Program-made: the position numbers and the translations under genes
Assembly: GCA_964458325.1 (NCBI GenBank)
Contig: CAYWIM010000015.1
Coordinates: forward strand, 1-59,375
Reading direction: 5' to 3'
Source of the DNA: JAGMXM01 sp964458325
Lineage (GTDB): Bacteria; Verrucomicrobiota; Verrucomicrobiia; Limisphaerales; UBA1319
Length of the DNA stretch: 59,375 nt
Notes under the pieces: model-generated
Told to the model about the DNA's origin: nothing
What the model saw: the letters and a program-made list of their open reading frames with translations, nothing else
Database searches by the model: none
Shown here: positions 33,248-42,224 of the stretch, piece after piece
Numbering within the stretch: position 1 is the first letter of the stretch
Layout: each line of letters begins with the position of its first letter

Positions 33248-33910
33248 ATGATGACAACACGATACGCAATAGCTGTCCTTGCCACGCTGGTTCTTGCCGG
33301 CGCTGCCGCGCGGGCCGATTTGACCTACCAATTCAACGCCGATGCAGAAGGTTTCCAAAACGTCAGCTGGCAGGCGGCCAATCCGGTGGGCTGGGCAGGG
33401 CTGCCTGGCGCCCTGAAACAGACCCACACCGCCGGCGGCTGGCAAATGCAAATGACGAAGGAGTTCTCTTGGGGCCCCGGCGGCGGCAGCGACAACCAGC
33501 AAACCGCCATGCAAGCCCTGGCCAATGCCGGCGCAGATGCCCACCTGAAATTCGATGTGATGGTGGACGGCGCCAGCTTCCCGCCAGCCACGGGCGTCTG
33601 GTACCAGTTCAACGTCGCGGGCAACAGCGATGGCGCCGCCAGCTGGACCCAAGTCGAAAAACTCGTCGACAGCTGGCAGAACCCGGACCAGTCGGACCTC
33701 CGCACGTGGCAATTGGACATGAGCTTCTCGCAATTGGGGTGGGCCCCCGGCGACACGTGGTTCCAATTCTATACCGGCGTTAACTCCGACCCCGCCAATC
33801 CGGTGAACTTCTACATTGACAATGTGGCAGCCTATGTGGTGCCGGAACCCGGCACGCTCGCGCTGCTCGCGCTTGGAGCGGCAGCGCTGTGGATTCGCCG
33901 GCGCCGCTGA
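33248..33910 (+). CDS. PEP-CTERM sorted secreted protein
   Basis: A 220-residue exported protein. The signal peptide is about 1-23 (AIAVLATLVLAGAAARA). A beta-sandwich body of about 170 residues follows, Trp-rich and Asn/Gly-rich (AEGFQNVSWQA, FSWGPGGGSDNQQ, TWFQFYTGVN), like a carbohydrate-binding jelly roll. The C-terminus is a textbook PEP-CTERM: VVPEPGTLALLALGAAALWI followed by RRRR. PEP-CTERM proteins are processed by an exosortase at the cytoplasmic membrane; no exosortase gene is in this window. A good terminator follows at 33934. It is a single-gene unit. Confidence 0.9.
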   Translation: MMTTRYAIAVLATLVLAGAAARADLTYQFNADAEGFQNVSWQAANPVGWAGLPGALKQTHTAGGWQMQMTKEFSWGPGGGSDNQQTAMQALANAGADAHLKFDVMVDGASFPPATGVWYQFNVAGNSDGAASWTQVEKLVDSWQNPDQSDLRTWQLDMSFSQLGWAPGDTWFQFYTGVNSDPANPVNFYIDNVAAYVVPEPGTLALLALGAAALWIRRRR

Positions 33911-33933
33911 CAACGATTCTCCAGATCGCCTCG

Positions 33934-33964
33934 AAGGCCGCCTTTCCGGGCGGCCTTTGTGTTT
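33934..33964 (+). terminator. Rho-independent terminator of the PEP-CTERM gene
   Basis: A perfect 9-bp stem (AAGGCCGCC at 33934-33942, GGCGGCCTT at 33949-33957) has a 6-base loop and is followed by TGTGTTT. It starts 24 bp after the PEP-CTERM stop and just before the end of the convergent crtI-type gene at 33977. Confidence 0.75.
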
Positions 33965-33976
33965 CCTGGAAACGGC

Positions 33977-35458
33977 CTATCCCCGGTCCCAGGCGGCCAC
34001 CTTCTTCGCGACGTTCTGGCCGCAGAGGACCACCATCGGCATGCCGCCCCCCGGATTCACCGAGCCCCCCACAAAGAACAGGTTCGGATACCTCGTGCTC
34101 TGCTTGGGCGCCTTGAAGGCCAGGTTCCTGAATCGGTCCGTCACCACCCCGTAGATCGAACCTCGGTTCGAATAGTACTGCTCGCGAATGTCCAGCGGCG
34201 TCCAGCAGTGCTCGAAAACCACGTGCTTGCGCAGGTCGCGCAGACCCATCCGCTCCAGCTTGTCCACCACCCGCTCCTTGAACGCCATGTAATCTTCCCG
34301 TGACAGCGGATGCGCGTCGTCGATGTAAGGAATGTGAGGGAGGATCTTGAGACAATCACACCCGGGCGGCGCGACGGTCGGATCCGTTCTCGATGCCGCC
34401 ACGAGATAAATGGTCGGATCCGGCGGCAGCTCGCGCCGGCGAAAGACAGTGTGGAAATGCTCGCGCTGGCGCTCCGAGTAGAAGAAGTTGTGATGGGCGA
34501 GCTGCGGGTATTGGCAATCGAGACCCAGCTCGAGCACCAGGCCGGAGCAGGCCGGCTCGAACTTGTCGAGCGTGCGCAAGAACTCCTTGCCCTCGCCCAG
34601 CAGGCGTTCGTAGGCCGGAATGACCTCCATGTTCGAGACGATGATGTCGGCGGGATGGTATTGGCCGCCCTTCGTCACCAGGCCGGCGACACGGCCCTCT
34701 TGCTTGCGCACTTCGGTGACCTCGCTCTCGAGCCGGACGGAAATGCCGATCTCATCCATCAGCCGCTGCAGGCCCTCCGCGATGCCATACAGCCCGCCAT
34801 CCACATACCAGAGGTCGTGCCGGAACTGGATCGTCGGCAGGCAGTTCATGAACGCCGGCGAGTGATAAGCCGAAGAGCCGACATACTTGACGAAATAGTC
34901 GAAGATGTCCTGCATCTGACGCGTCCGGAGAAACCGTTTCACGCCCCCGTGCATCGTCCGGAACAGATCGAACTTCAGAAACGCCCACAGCCCATAGAAG
35001 CGCGTCGATTCCCGGAAGGTGTCGATGCCCTGCTCGAAATGCCCGGCATTGACCAGGTCGTACAGGTCTGCCGAGTACTGGAGGAACCGCTGCACGCTGG
35101 CCGGATCTTCGCCGACCTTGCGCGCCTCGGCCGCCATCCGGTCCGGATCGGGATCGAGGTCCACCACCTGGCCGTCCTCGAAGAAGTTGCGCCAGTGCGG
35201 CCGGAGGGCCCGGATGGGGATGTAATCGCGCATCTGTTTGCCCGAGCGCTCGAACAGCCGCTCGAAGAGATGCGGCAAGGTCAGGATGGACGGGCCCAGA
35301 TCGAAGCTGTAGCCGCGCGCTTTCAGCACGTTGAGCTTGCCCCCAATCCGGGCGTTCTTCTCGAACACCTCGACCTCGTAGCCGGATTGCCTCAGCGAAA
35401 TGGCCGCCGACAACCCGCCCAGCCCCGCGCCGATAATGCAGACTTTTTTCGCGCTCAT
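33977..35458 (-). CDS. CrtI-family carotenoid desaturase/oxidase
   Basis: A 493-residue FAD enzyme (ATG at 35458). The N-terminal dinucleotide fold is VCIIGAGLGGLSAAISLRQSGYEVEVFEKN, followed by IGGKLNVLKARGYSFDLGPS, as in phytoene and diapophytoene desaturases. The C-terminal FAD motif NLFFVGGSVNPGGGMPMVVL matches the CrtI bacterial-type signature. It could be a CrtN-type C30 desaturase, a CrtP-type oxidase or a CrtI-type C40 desaturase; sequence alone does not decide. It is divergent from a paralogue at 35540, with an 81-bp shared region. No phytoene or squalene synthase is nearby. Confidence 0.9.
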   Translation of the reverse strand: MSAKKVCIIGAGLGGLSAAISLRQSGYEVEVFEKNARIGGKLNVLKARGYSFDLGPSILTLPHLFERLFERSGKQMRDYIPIRALRPHWRNFFEDGQVVDLDPDPDRMAAEARKVGEDPASVQRFLQYSADLYDLVNAGHFEQGIDTFRESTRFYGLWAFLKFDLFRTMHGGVKRFLRTRQMQDIFDYFVKYVGSSAYHSPAFMNCLPTIQFRHDLWYVDGGLYGIAEGLQRLMDEIGISVRLESEVTEVRKQEGRVAGLVTKGGQYHPADIIVSNMEVIPAYERLLGEGKEFLRTLDKFEPACSGLVLELGLDCQYPQLAHHNFFYSERQREHFHTVFRRRELPPDPTIYLVAASRTDPTVAPPGCDCLKILPHIPYIDDAHPLSREDYMAFKERVVDKLERMGLRDLRKHVVFEHCWTPLDIREQYYSNRGSIYGVVTDRFRNLAFKAPKQSTRYPNLFFVGGSVNPGGGMPMVVLCGQNVAKKVAAWDRG

Positions 35459-35539
35459 CGCCAATCAGGTTCTCGCGGGAGCACCCCCCCCGCACAGCCG
35501 CGCTTGCCTGGATAGAACGGATACGATAAATAGACCAGC

Positions 35540-37030
35540 ATGTCAAAAAGCGTGTTGGTTGTCGGCGCTGGGCCCGGCGGATTGGCCGCCGCCATGCTGT
35601 TGGCCAAAGCCGGCCTTCGCGTCACCGTAATCGAGAAGAAACCGCACGTCGGCGGCCGCACGTCCGCGATCGAAGGGAACGGCTTCCGCTTCGATCTCGG
35701 CCCGACGTTCTTTCTCTACCCGCAAGTCCTCCAGGAGATCTTCGCCGAGGTCGGACGCGACTTGTTCCAGGAGGTGCCGATGACCCGGCTCGATCCGCAA
35801 TACCGGCTGTTCTTCGGCGGGGGCGGCCAGCTCCTCTGCGCGCCCGACACGGAGCGCATGGTCGCCGAGATCGCCAAGCTCGCGCCCGCCGACGCCCCCC
35901 GGTTCCGCGATTTCATGAGCTACAACCGGGTCAAGCTCGAAAAGTTCGCACCCTGCCTCCAGACGCCGTTTCCGGGATGGAAGAGCTTGCTGAGCGCGCG
36001 GCTGCTGTCCGTGCTGCCGTTCCTGAAGCCGTGGAAATCCCTCCACGCGGAGCTCGCGGGATATTTCCGCGATCCGCGCCTTCAGCTGGCGTTCACGTTT
36101 CAGTCCAAATACCTCGGTATGTCGCCGTTCCAATGCCCCAGCCTGTTCTCGATCCTTTCGTTCCTCGAGTACGAGCATGGCATCTGGCATCCAACCGGCG
36201 GCTGCAATGCCATCCCCCGCGCCATGGCGCGCGTGGCGGAGCAGCTCGGCGCCACCATCCGGCTCGAGACCGCAGCGGAAGAAATCCTCTGCACGGGCCG
36301 CCGTGCCACGGGAGTGCGGACGGCGCAGGGCGACTTGCAGGCCGACGCGGTGGTCGTGAACGCCGACTTCGGACACGCCATGACCCGCCTGGTGGATCCC
36401 CGGCTCCGGCGCCGGTGGAGCGACGCCCACATCGCCCGAAAGCGGTTCTCCTGCTCGACGTTCATGCTCTATCTCGGCGTCGAAGGCCGCTTCGACCAGC
36501 TCGCGCACCACAACATCTACATGACCGCCGATTATCGCCGGAACCTCGACCAGATCGAGCGGCAGCATGTGCTGTCGGAGGACCCGTCGTTCTACGTCGA
36601 GCATCCCGCCCTCACGGACGCCACGATGGCGCCCCCCGGCCATAGCGCTCTTTACGTGCTGGTCCCCGTCACCCATCAGCACCCGAATGTCGACTGGCGC
36701 CAGGAACGGGCCCGATACCGGCGGGTGGCCCTGAGCCAGCTGGCAAGGATCGGCCTGCCGGCCGACATCGAACAGCGCATCCGGTTCGAGCGGATCATCA
36801 CCCCGGCAGACTGGGAGAACCAGCTCGATGTCTACCGCGGCGCCACGTTCAACCTGGCGCACAACTTCTCTCAGATGCTCCACCTGCGCCCCCAGAACCG
36901 GTTCGAGGAGATCGATCGGATGTACCTGGTCGGCGGGGGCACCCACCCCGGCAGCGGCCTGCCCGTCATCTTCGAGTCCGCCCGCATCAGCGCCCGCCTG
37001 CTGCTGGACGACCTAGGAGCGCCGAAGTAA
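35540..37030 (+). CDS. CrtI-family carotenoid desaturase/oxidase, second paralogue
   Basis: A 496-residue FAD enzyme. The Rossmann motif is VLVVGAGPGGLAAAMLLAKAGLRVTVIEKK, then VGGRTSAIEGNGFRFDLGPTFF. The end carries YLVGGGTHPGSGLPVIFESARISA, the CrtI-type FAD signature. It differs clearly from the gene at 33977, so the pair probably performs successive steps (desaturation, then terminal oxidation or further desaturation), as CrtN and CrtP do in C30 pathways. It converges on jetD with only 8 bp between stops and no visible terminator. Confidence 0.9.
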   Translation: MSKSVLVVGAGPGGLAAAMLLAKAGLRVTVIEKKPHVGGRTSAIEGNGFRFDLGPTFFLYPQVLQEIFAEVGRDLFQEVPMTRLDPQYRLFFGGGGQLLCAPDTERMVAEIAKLAPADAPRFRDFMSYNRVKLEKFAPCLQTPFPGWKSLLSARLLSVLPFLKPWKSLHAELAGYFRDPRLQLAFTFQSKYLGMSPFQCPSLFSILSFLEYEHGIWHPTGGCNAIPRAMARVAEQLGATIRLETAAEEILCTGRRATGVRTAQGDLQADAVVVNADFGHAMTRLVDPRLRRRWSDAHIARKRFSCSTFMLYLGVEGRFDQLAHHNIYMTADYRRNLDQIERQHVLSEDPSFYVEHPALTDATMAPPGHSALYVLVPVTHQHPNVDWRQERARYRRVALSQLARIGLPADIEQRIRFERIITPADWENQLDVYRGATFNLAHNFSQMLHLRPQNRFEEIDRMYLVGGGTHPGSGLPVIFESARISARLLLDDLGAPK

Positions 37031-37038
37031 CAAATGCT

Positions 37039-38181
37039 TCATCGCTGCTGCTCATAGAAGGGCCAGTTGCGTCGAGTGGGCCGCCCCAGTGATTCCTGCT
37101 CAAAGGGGAAGCGGCCCGGCTCCATGTGCAGCGGCTGAATGTCGCGCCCCGACTTGATCCGCAAAACCCGCAGGATGTCGAACCCGGCCTCGTCGCTGTC
37201 GCCGAAGTGCCAGAATTCGATGTCGGCGGGCAGGCGGCGCATGAGGGAAAGGGTGCCCGAGCCGGGATAGCTCGTTTGGACAAGCAATTCACCGCTTCGC
37301 AGCTTGGCCAGCTCGTGAAAGGACGTCTCGTTTTCCACCGTTAGACAGCGCCGGGCAGTCGTCGCCACTTCCTCGGCCCGCTCGATGTCCTCCTGCGCAA
37401 CCCGGAATGAGCCGCGCAAATGGCCGAACTCCACCCACACCCCGTCCAGGCAAAGCCGCAACGGACCGTTCACCAGCGCGGATCGAGGATTGGGGACGAT
37501 GCCCAAATCGTCGAGCGCGCGCAGCCGGCCGCCGGTGATGTCCTCGAGCAGTCTGCCCAGTTTCCCCCGCAGCTGGCCGGCGAATTCCCCGTCCCGCTCG
37601 ATGCCGGAGTGCGCCTCGAGGCGCTTCGAGTCGCCGCATAGAACGCAGCTCGCAAATCGCACAAGCGACTCCCCCTCCCATGCGAGAAGCTTCCCGAGCA
37701 AATCCAGAAGGCTGGCGTTTCCCGGGCTTGCATGCCGGTCGAAGGGCGCGACCGGCTGCCCCGCCATGGCCGCCGCCTCCATGCGCTCGCACCATGCCCG
37801 CCACGCACCTCTCCATCGCAACGGAACATCCGCCAACCCTGCCGCCGCAAACTGCGCGGCCAGCGCGCTCCGGTTCTCCGCCGGAGAGACGCGCCCAATC
37901 GCCGCATACAGAGCCGCCTCGTTGGCAGGAGAAAAGCGAATCCGATGGATGTGGGTTCGGTCGCGCTTGTGGGCTGGATGACGCTCGAGCAACCCGGCCG
38001 ACTCGGCATCCTGAAGCTGCTGCTCGGCGACCGCGCGCTTCTCCCCCTCGCGACATCCGGCTTCAGCGAGCAATTCCTCGAGCAGGACCAGGATGTCGCG
38101 GCGTGCCGATCCGGTGCGGCCAGCCTGGCTGCGCTCATAGCGGCGAGCCAGGGCTTGGAGCACAGGCGATGGCGTCTTCAT
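37039..38181 (-). CDS. jetD: Wadjet protein JetD (nuclease subunit)
   Basis: A 380-residue protein of the DUF3322/DUF2220 type. In Wadjet, JetD cleaves circular DNA after extrusion by the JetABC motor. The N-terminal 100 residues look like a winged-helix region (DILVLLEELLAEAG, then EKRAVAEQQLQDAESAGLLE). GDSKRLEAHSGI at 183-194 is a conserved JetD segment. The Toprim-like catalytic part has TVENETSFHEL at 281-291 and HFGDSDEAGFDIL at 325-337, giving Glu and Asp-x-Asp metal ligands. Length is in the normal range. It lies 12 bp after jetC, last in the operon, and converges on a crtI-type gene. Confidence 0.93.
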   Translation of the reverse strand: MKTPSPVLQALARRYERSQAGRTGSARRDILVLLEELLAEAGCREGEKRAVAEQQLQDAESAGLLERHPAHKRDRTHIHRIRFSPANEAALYAAIGRVSPAENRSALAAQFAAAGLADVPLRWRGAWRAWCERMEAAAMAGQPVAPFDRHASPGNASLLDLLGKLLAWEGESLVRFASCVLCGDSKRLEAHSGIERDGEFAGQLRGKLGRLLEDITGGRLRALDDLGIVPNPRSALVNGPLRLCLDGVWVEFGHLRGSFRVAQEDIERAEEVATTARRCLTVENETSFHELAKLRSGELLVQTSYPGSGTLSLMRRLPADIEFWHFGDSDEAGFDILRVLRIKSGRDIQPLHMEPGRFPFEQESLGRPTRRNWPFYEQQR

Positions 38182-38193
38182 CGGCCTCAGCCG

Positions 38194-41100
38194 CTACCGG
38201 TTCATGAGCCGCATCGCGTCCTCCGACTCGCGAGCCAGACTCACCGGGATGTTCCGAATCTCGGTGCGTTTGCCCATGCGCCGCTCCTCCTTCGATACGA
38301 CCACCAGCCAGTCGCAATGCTCGAACGCATAAGGGATGTTGCCGGTGCTCATCGAGAATACGCCCTGCAGATCGAACGCCTTGAGCGCCGTGATGCAGTC
38401 CTTGATCCGCTCGCCGCTGAGCTTCGAAAATGCCTCGTCGATCGGCACCAGCCCGAGCGACGGTTCCTGGTGTCGGCGGGTTCCGTACCGGCGATAGGCC
38501 CGCAGGTAGCTGGCGAGGATGGCGATGAAATACGGCGATTGGTTCTCGCCGCCGCTGAATTTGTCGGACTGCCGGTCCACGCTCGTCTTTCGGCCGTCCT
38601 CCTCGACGACTTCGAGGTCGTATTCGTAATAGTGGCGGTAGTCGAGCAGACGCACCGCCTCGGCGCTGTCCGGCTGCTCGGTCAATATCCCGAGCAGGCG
38701 CTCGATCGCATCGCGGAACCTCGGCTCCGCCGAGGCAAAGAACAGCTCGTCGCTTCGAGCCAGCGCGTTGGCCGATAGCAGATCGTGATACAGCTCGAAG
38801 TCCGGGTTTTTCCAGTAGCGGAGCTGGTAGCGGTGATTGCCGATCGGCCGCTGCTTCAGCGAGGTGTTCAGCAGGACAATGAGGTTCACCACCTCGCTCA
38901 AGGCCTGATGGAGCTTCTCCAGGACGTGCGTCCGAAACAGGCCCTCCCAGTTCTTGCGCTCGCGCTGCGACTTTCCGGCGTATTCAGGGATATCGCTCTC
39001 CTCGAGCCGGGCGAGCTGTTTCTCGTGGGCATCGTTGGACTCCGACTCGATGGGCAGATCGCTGAACCGGGAGTGGATCACCGCCAGCTCCCGGCGCAGG
39101 GCTTTTAGCTGCTCCCATGCGCCTGTGGCCTTCTCGCTGCAGTCGTGGAACTGCTCGTTCAGCCGCGCCGCCGCAACATCTTTGGCCGGAAATTCCGCCA
39201 GGATCGAGGACCTCATCTCTTCCAGGAATGTCAGCCACGGGGAGATATCGGTCTCGTGGCGAATCAGCTCGAATTTTTCGGAGACACGCGCCACTTCCTC
39301 CCGAGCCTTGCCGACGTGCAGCTCCAGACGCCGCAGCTCGCCTCGCTTTTCGCTGCGGTCCAGGGTGCGCCGTTCCTCCTCGAACCGCCTCAGCTCCGCC
39401 TCGAGCCCCGCCTGCTGCCGTGCCAGATCGTCGAACCTCGCCCGGTCGATGTGCTCGAGCTTCGCGATGTTGCGGGCCATCTCCTGTTTCAGCTTGGGCA
39501 GCTCCTGAGCCCGGCCCAGATCCTGGTATAGATCCGCCGGCACATCGAACCGCTCACGCCAGCCTTCGCCCGCGGCTTTCACCGCTCCCTCGACAGGCAT
39601 CAGACGGCGCTCCTCGGCATCGAGATCGGCCGCCTGCTTTTCTTTCCATGCCCGTTGCTGTTCCAGCCCGCGCTTGCCCACGAACGGATTGCCGTCGTAG
39701 AAGCGGGGGCGTTCGACAAAGGCGCCGCGCATCGTGAAACCGTCGGGCATTATCGCGCGGTCATGCTCTCGGAGATCCTCGCGCCGCTCGACACACATCA
39801 TGTCCCCGAACAGTTGGCGGATGATGGCCTCCGCCACGGGATGGCTGGTCTCGAGCTTCTGCGCCAGCGAACCCGCTCGAGCCGGTTTCTCGATCCGGAG
39901 TGCCCGGGCAGGGTTGACCAGCGACTCGCGGCCCGCCTCCGGCCCCAAGTCGGAGGCCTTCAGGGCATGATAGGTCTTTTCTGCCTGCTCGTAATGTTCC
40001 CGAGACACGACAACCGCAAACTTGCGGGTGAACGCCACTTCGATGGCGGGCCGCCAGCGCTCGTCGGTCACTTCGCACAGCTTGCACAGGGGCTGGGCCG
40101 GCAGCTCTATGTCTCGAGCCGCCAGTTGGTGGTTGAGCGCATCGAGCAGCCGCGTGGGAAAGGGCAGCTTGCCAACCTTGAGCGCCCCGATCTCGTCGCG
40201 CAGTTGGCCCAGCTGCTGGCGAATCTCGCCCAGCCGCTTCAGGTCCGAAGCAGCGGTGCGGCTCGCTTCCGCCGCCGCCCGTTGCGCCGCCTCGCCCAGC
40301 AGCCGCAATGTTTCACCCGCTTTTTCGATGCCCCCGAGCTCGACGCCGTGAGCGGCTCGCTCGACGGCGGCAATCGCAGTCGCATCCAGATCCAGCGGCA
40401 GCATACGGAGTTCCTGCGCCCATGCCCGCGCGTTGCGGATGCGATTCGCCAGGGCGTCCTCGAGCGTCGTGCCGATGCCGCTGAGCTGAGAAATCTGCCG
40501 GGATAATTGCTCGTTCTGCGACTTGAGCTCGCTGTAGAGCCGGCCCTCGGGTGTCTCATTGATGGCAGCCTTGATGCCATCGATCTGCCGCTGAAGCGCC
40601 GGAATGAGATCATCGAGATCCTTCAGCCTCTTCTCCTCGATGGCGCATTCCTCTTTCAGTGCGGCGAGCCGTCCTTCGTCATCGCCGAGCTGCCCGCGGG
40701 CGTGCTCGCGCCGCAACTCCGCTTCCAGGTAGCGAGCCAGGGCGCGGTCCCGGCGCAGCTCCATCCAATGGACGAACGTCTTGCGGATGGCCTGGAGCCG
40801 CACCAGCTGGTCGCTGAGCTGCGCGAGGTCGCGCTCGTAGCCGAGAAACGTCCGGTAGCTGGCCGTCACGTCGGTCACGTCCAGCCTGTCGGCCGGCAGG
40901 ATGAATTGCCGGCAAAACTCGTTGAAGCTCCTCAGAAAGGTGAACGACATCGCCGTCGGCAGCAGGGACCGGAGCACTCCGCGCTCGAAGTTCAGGTGCG
41001 CCGGCTGCGCCATGTCCCTCAGGTAGGCATCGATGCCCTCGGTGTAAAGCCGGCCCCCGCAGCCCTCGGCAAATGCCTTGAACGCCGCGTAATCCAGCGG

Positions 41101-41547
41101 GCGCTTTTCGGGATCGAGGAAATCGCCGCGCTCGAGGGTGTCCGGGATGAAGAACGGCGTCACCTTCCCATGCGCCTCCGCAGCGCTGGCAAACTCGACA
41201 CGCAGACCCCATGTTTCCGCCCGGCGATCCCCCGGCCAGGTGAATTCCAATGCGGCGTATGTGATCGCGCTTTGCCGCATGTACTGCGTGGCGCCGTTTT
41301 CCTCCTCTTTCGTGTCCCCCAGGCAGTAGCCTTTGAGCGTGCGCCCGGACCGGTCCCCGGTCGCCGACTGGTTGAATCGGATCAAACGCTGGTCGCCGAC
41401 GAGAACAAGCTGGACCAGATCCATCAGGATCGACTTGCCTGAGCCGGTGACGCCGGCCAGCAGCACGTTGCCCTCGACCGCGATCGAGTCCTTGTATCCA
41501 TACCAGTTCAAGGCATGGATGCGGCTAAGGCGGATCGCGCGGCTCAT
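38194..41547 (-). CDS. jetC: Wadjet protein JetC (SMC-like ATPase)
   Basis: An SMC/MukB-like ATPase of 1117 residues. I chose the ATG at 41547, which has a strong GGAGG just upstream and overlaps the jetB stop by an ATGA; the ATG at 41562 precedes that site. Walker A is GVTGSGKS at 32-39. Long charged coiled coils flank a hinge-like region (LCKLCEVTDERWRPAIEVAF, then KFAVVVSREHYEQAEK). The C-terminal head has the ABC signature FSGGE at 997-1001 and Walker B LGLVPIDEAF, Asp1037-Glu1038. All ATPase elements look intact. In Wadjet it extrudes DNA loops together with JetA and JetB. Confidence 0.96.
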   Translation of the reverse strand: MSRAIRLSRIHALNWYGYKDSIAVEGNVLLAGVTGSGKSILMDLVQLVLVGDQRLIRFNQSATGDRSGRTLKGYCLGDTKEEENGATQYMRQSAITYAALEFTWPGDRRAETWGLRVEFASAAEAHGKVTPFFIPDTLERGDFLDPEKRPLDYAAFKAFAEGCGGRLYTEGIDAYLRDMAQPAHLNFERGVLRSLLPTAMSFTFLRSFNEFCRQFILPADRLDVTDVTASYRTFLGYERDLAQLSDQLVRLQAIRKTFVHWMELRRDRALARYLEAELRREHARGQLGDDEGRLAALKEECAIEEKRLKDLDDLIPALQRQIDGIKAAINETPEGRLYSELKSQNEQLSRQISQLSGIGTTLEDALANRIRNARAWAQELRMLPLDLDATAIAAVERAAHGVELGGIEKAGETLRLLGEAAQRAAAEASRTAASDLKRLGEIRQQLGQLRDEIGALKVGKLPFPTRLLDALNHQLAARDIELPAQPLCKLCEVTDERWRPAIEVAFTRKFAVVVSREHYEQAEKTYHALKASDLGPEAGRESLVNPARALRIEKPARAGSLAQKLETSHPVAEAIIRQLFGDMMCVERREDLREHDRAIMPDGFTMRGAFVERPRFYDGNPFVGKRGLEQQRAWKEKQAADLDAEERRLMPVEGAVKAAGEGWRERFDVPADLYQDLGRAQELPKLKQEMARNIAKLEHIDRARFDDLARQQAGLEAELRRFEEERRTLDRSEKRGELRRLELHVGKAREEVARVSEKFELIRHETDISPWLTFLEEMRSSILAEFPAKDVAAARLNEQFHDCSEKATGAWEQLKALRRELAVIHSRFSDLPIESESNDAHEKQLARLEESDIPEYAGKSQRERKNWEGLFRTHVLEKLHQALSEVVNLIVLLNTSLKQRPIGNHRYQLRYWKNPDFELYHDLLSANALARSDELFFASAEPRFRDAIERLLGILTEQPDSAEAVRLLDYRHYYEYDLEVVEEDGRKTSVDRQSDKFSGGENQSPYFIAILASYLRAYRRYGTRRHQEPSLGLVPIDEAFSKLSGERIKDCITALKAFDLQGVFSMSTGNIPYAFEHCDWLVVVSKEERRMGKRTEIRNIPVSLARESEDAMRLMNR

Positions 41548-42224
41548 TCGCCCTCCTCCCATCGAGTCTCATCCGATGGCTCCGGCTCGATAGGCTCGTC
41601 CGGTGCGCCCTCCTTCGCCCCAGCCAGATATCGGTCGGCGTTCCGGGTCCATTCCTCGATGTTCTGGAACGGGATCACGCGCTTGAGCGTCGGCAGAACC
41701 TCGATCGGCGAGCGCTCCAGGGCCGCGTCCGGGGTGAATCGGACCAGGTTCTTCCGCTGCGCCAGGGCCAGGATTTCACGGAGACGCGTCGGGCTGGGCA
41801 GGTGCTTGCGCAGCGGCTCGAACTTGGCGCTGAGGGCGTCGTTGAGCTGCTGAGCCGTCAGGCGAATGGGAGGCGTCTCCCCCCGATCCCGCACGGCCGT
41901 GTCGAACTCGTACCAGAGCGTCAGCAGGACCAGGGTGGCGTCCAAACGCAGCCGCAAAAGAAACGCGGCGCTCTGCGGCACCGCCTGGACCGTGCGGTCT
42001 TGATGCTCCCAATGCAGCTGGAGATCGAGCAGCGCCGCCAGCTCATCCACCCACTCGCGGTTCTGGTAGCACCAGTGGTACAGGTCGGTTTGCGCCGGTT
42101 GCAGGCCGAGGATGGACCCGTGCGCGAGCAGCCGCCGCAGGGCCTCGCCCAGCCGCTCGCGGTCATGAGGCGGCAGCCGCCCCAGCAGTCCCGAGGCGAT
42201 CGGCGTCGCGTCCATCGAGTTCAT
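41544..42224 (-). CDS. jetB: Wadjet protein JetB (DUF4194, MksE-like)
   Basis: A 226-residue kite-type subunit of the DUF4194 family, analogous to MukE. The winged-helix pattern is visible: LGEALRRLLAHGSILGLQPA, then a helical middle with AAFLLRLRLDATLVLLTLWYE, then LREILALAQRKNLVRFTPD. An acidic tail (EPIEPEPSDETRWEEGE) ends the protein. It links the JetA kleisin to the JetC heads. Both ends are ATGA overlaps: the start with jetA and the stop with jetC, so the three are translationally coupled. Confidence 0.93.
   Translation of the reverse strand: MNSMDATPIASGLLGRLPPHDRERLGEALRRLLAHGSILGLQPAQTDLYHWCYQNREWVDELAALLDLQLHWEHQDRTVQAVPQSAAFLLRLRLDATLVLLTLWYEFDTAVRDRGETPPIRLTAQQLNDALSAKFEPLRKHLPSPTRLREILALAQRKNLVRFTPDAALERSPIEVLPTLKRVIPFQNIEEWTRNADRYLAGAKEGAPDEPIEPEPSDETRWEEGE

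Noticed and set aside
37031..37038. Terminator between crtI and jetD
   Set aside because: Only 8 bp separate the stops and no hairpin is visible there.
38194..41547. JetC as a housekeeping MukB or SbcC
   Set aside because: It is immediately joined to DUF4194 and DUF2220 partners, and the gene order fits Wadjet rather than MukBEF or SbcCD.
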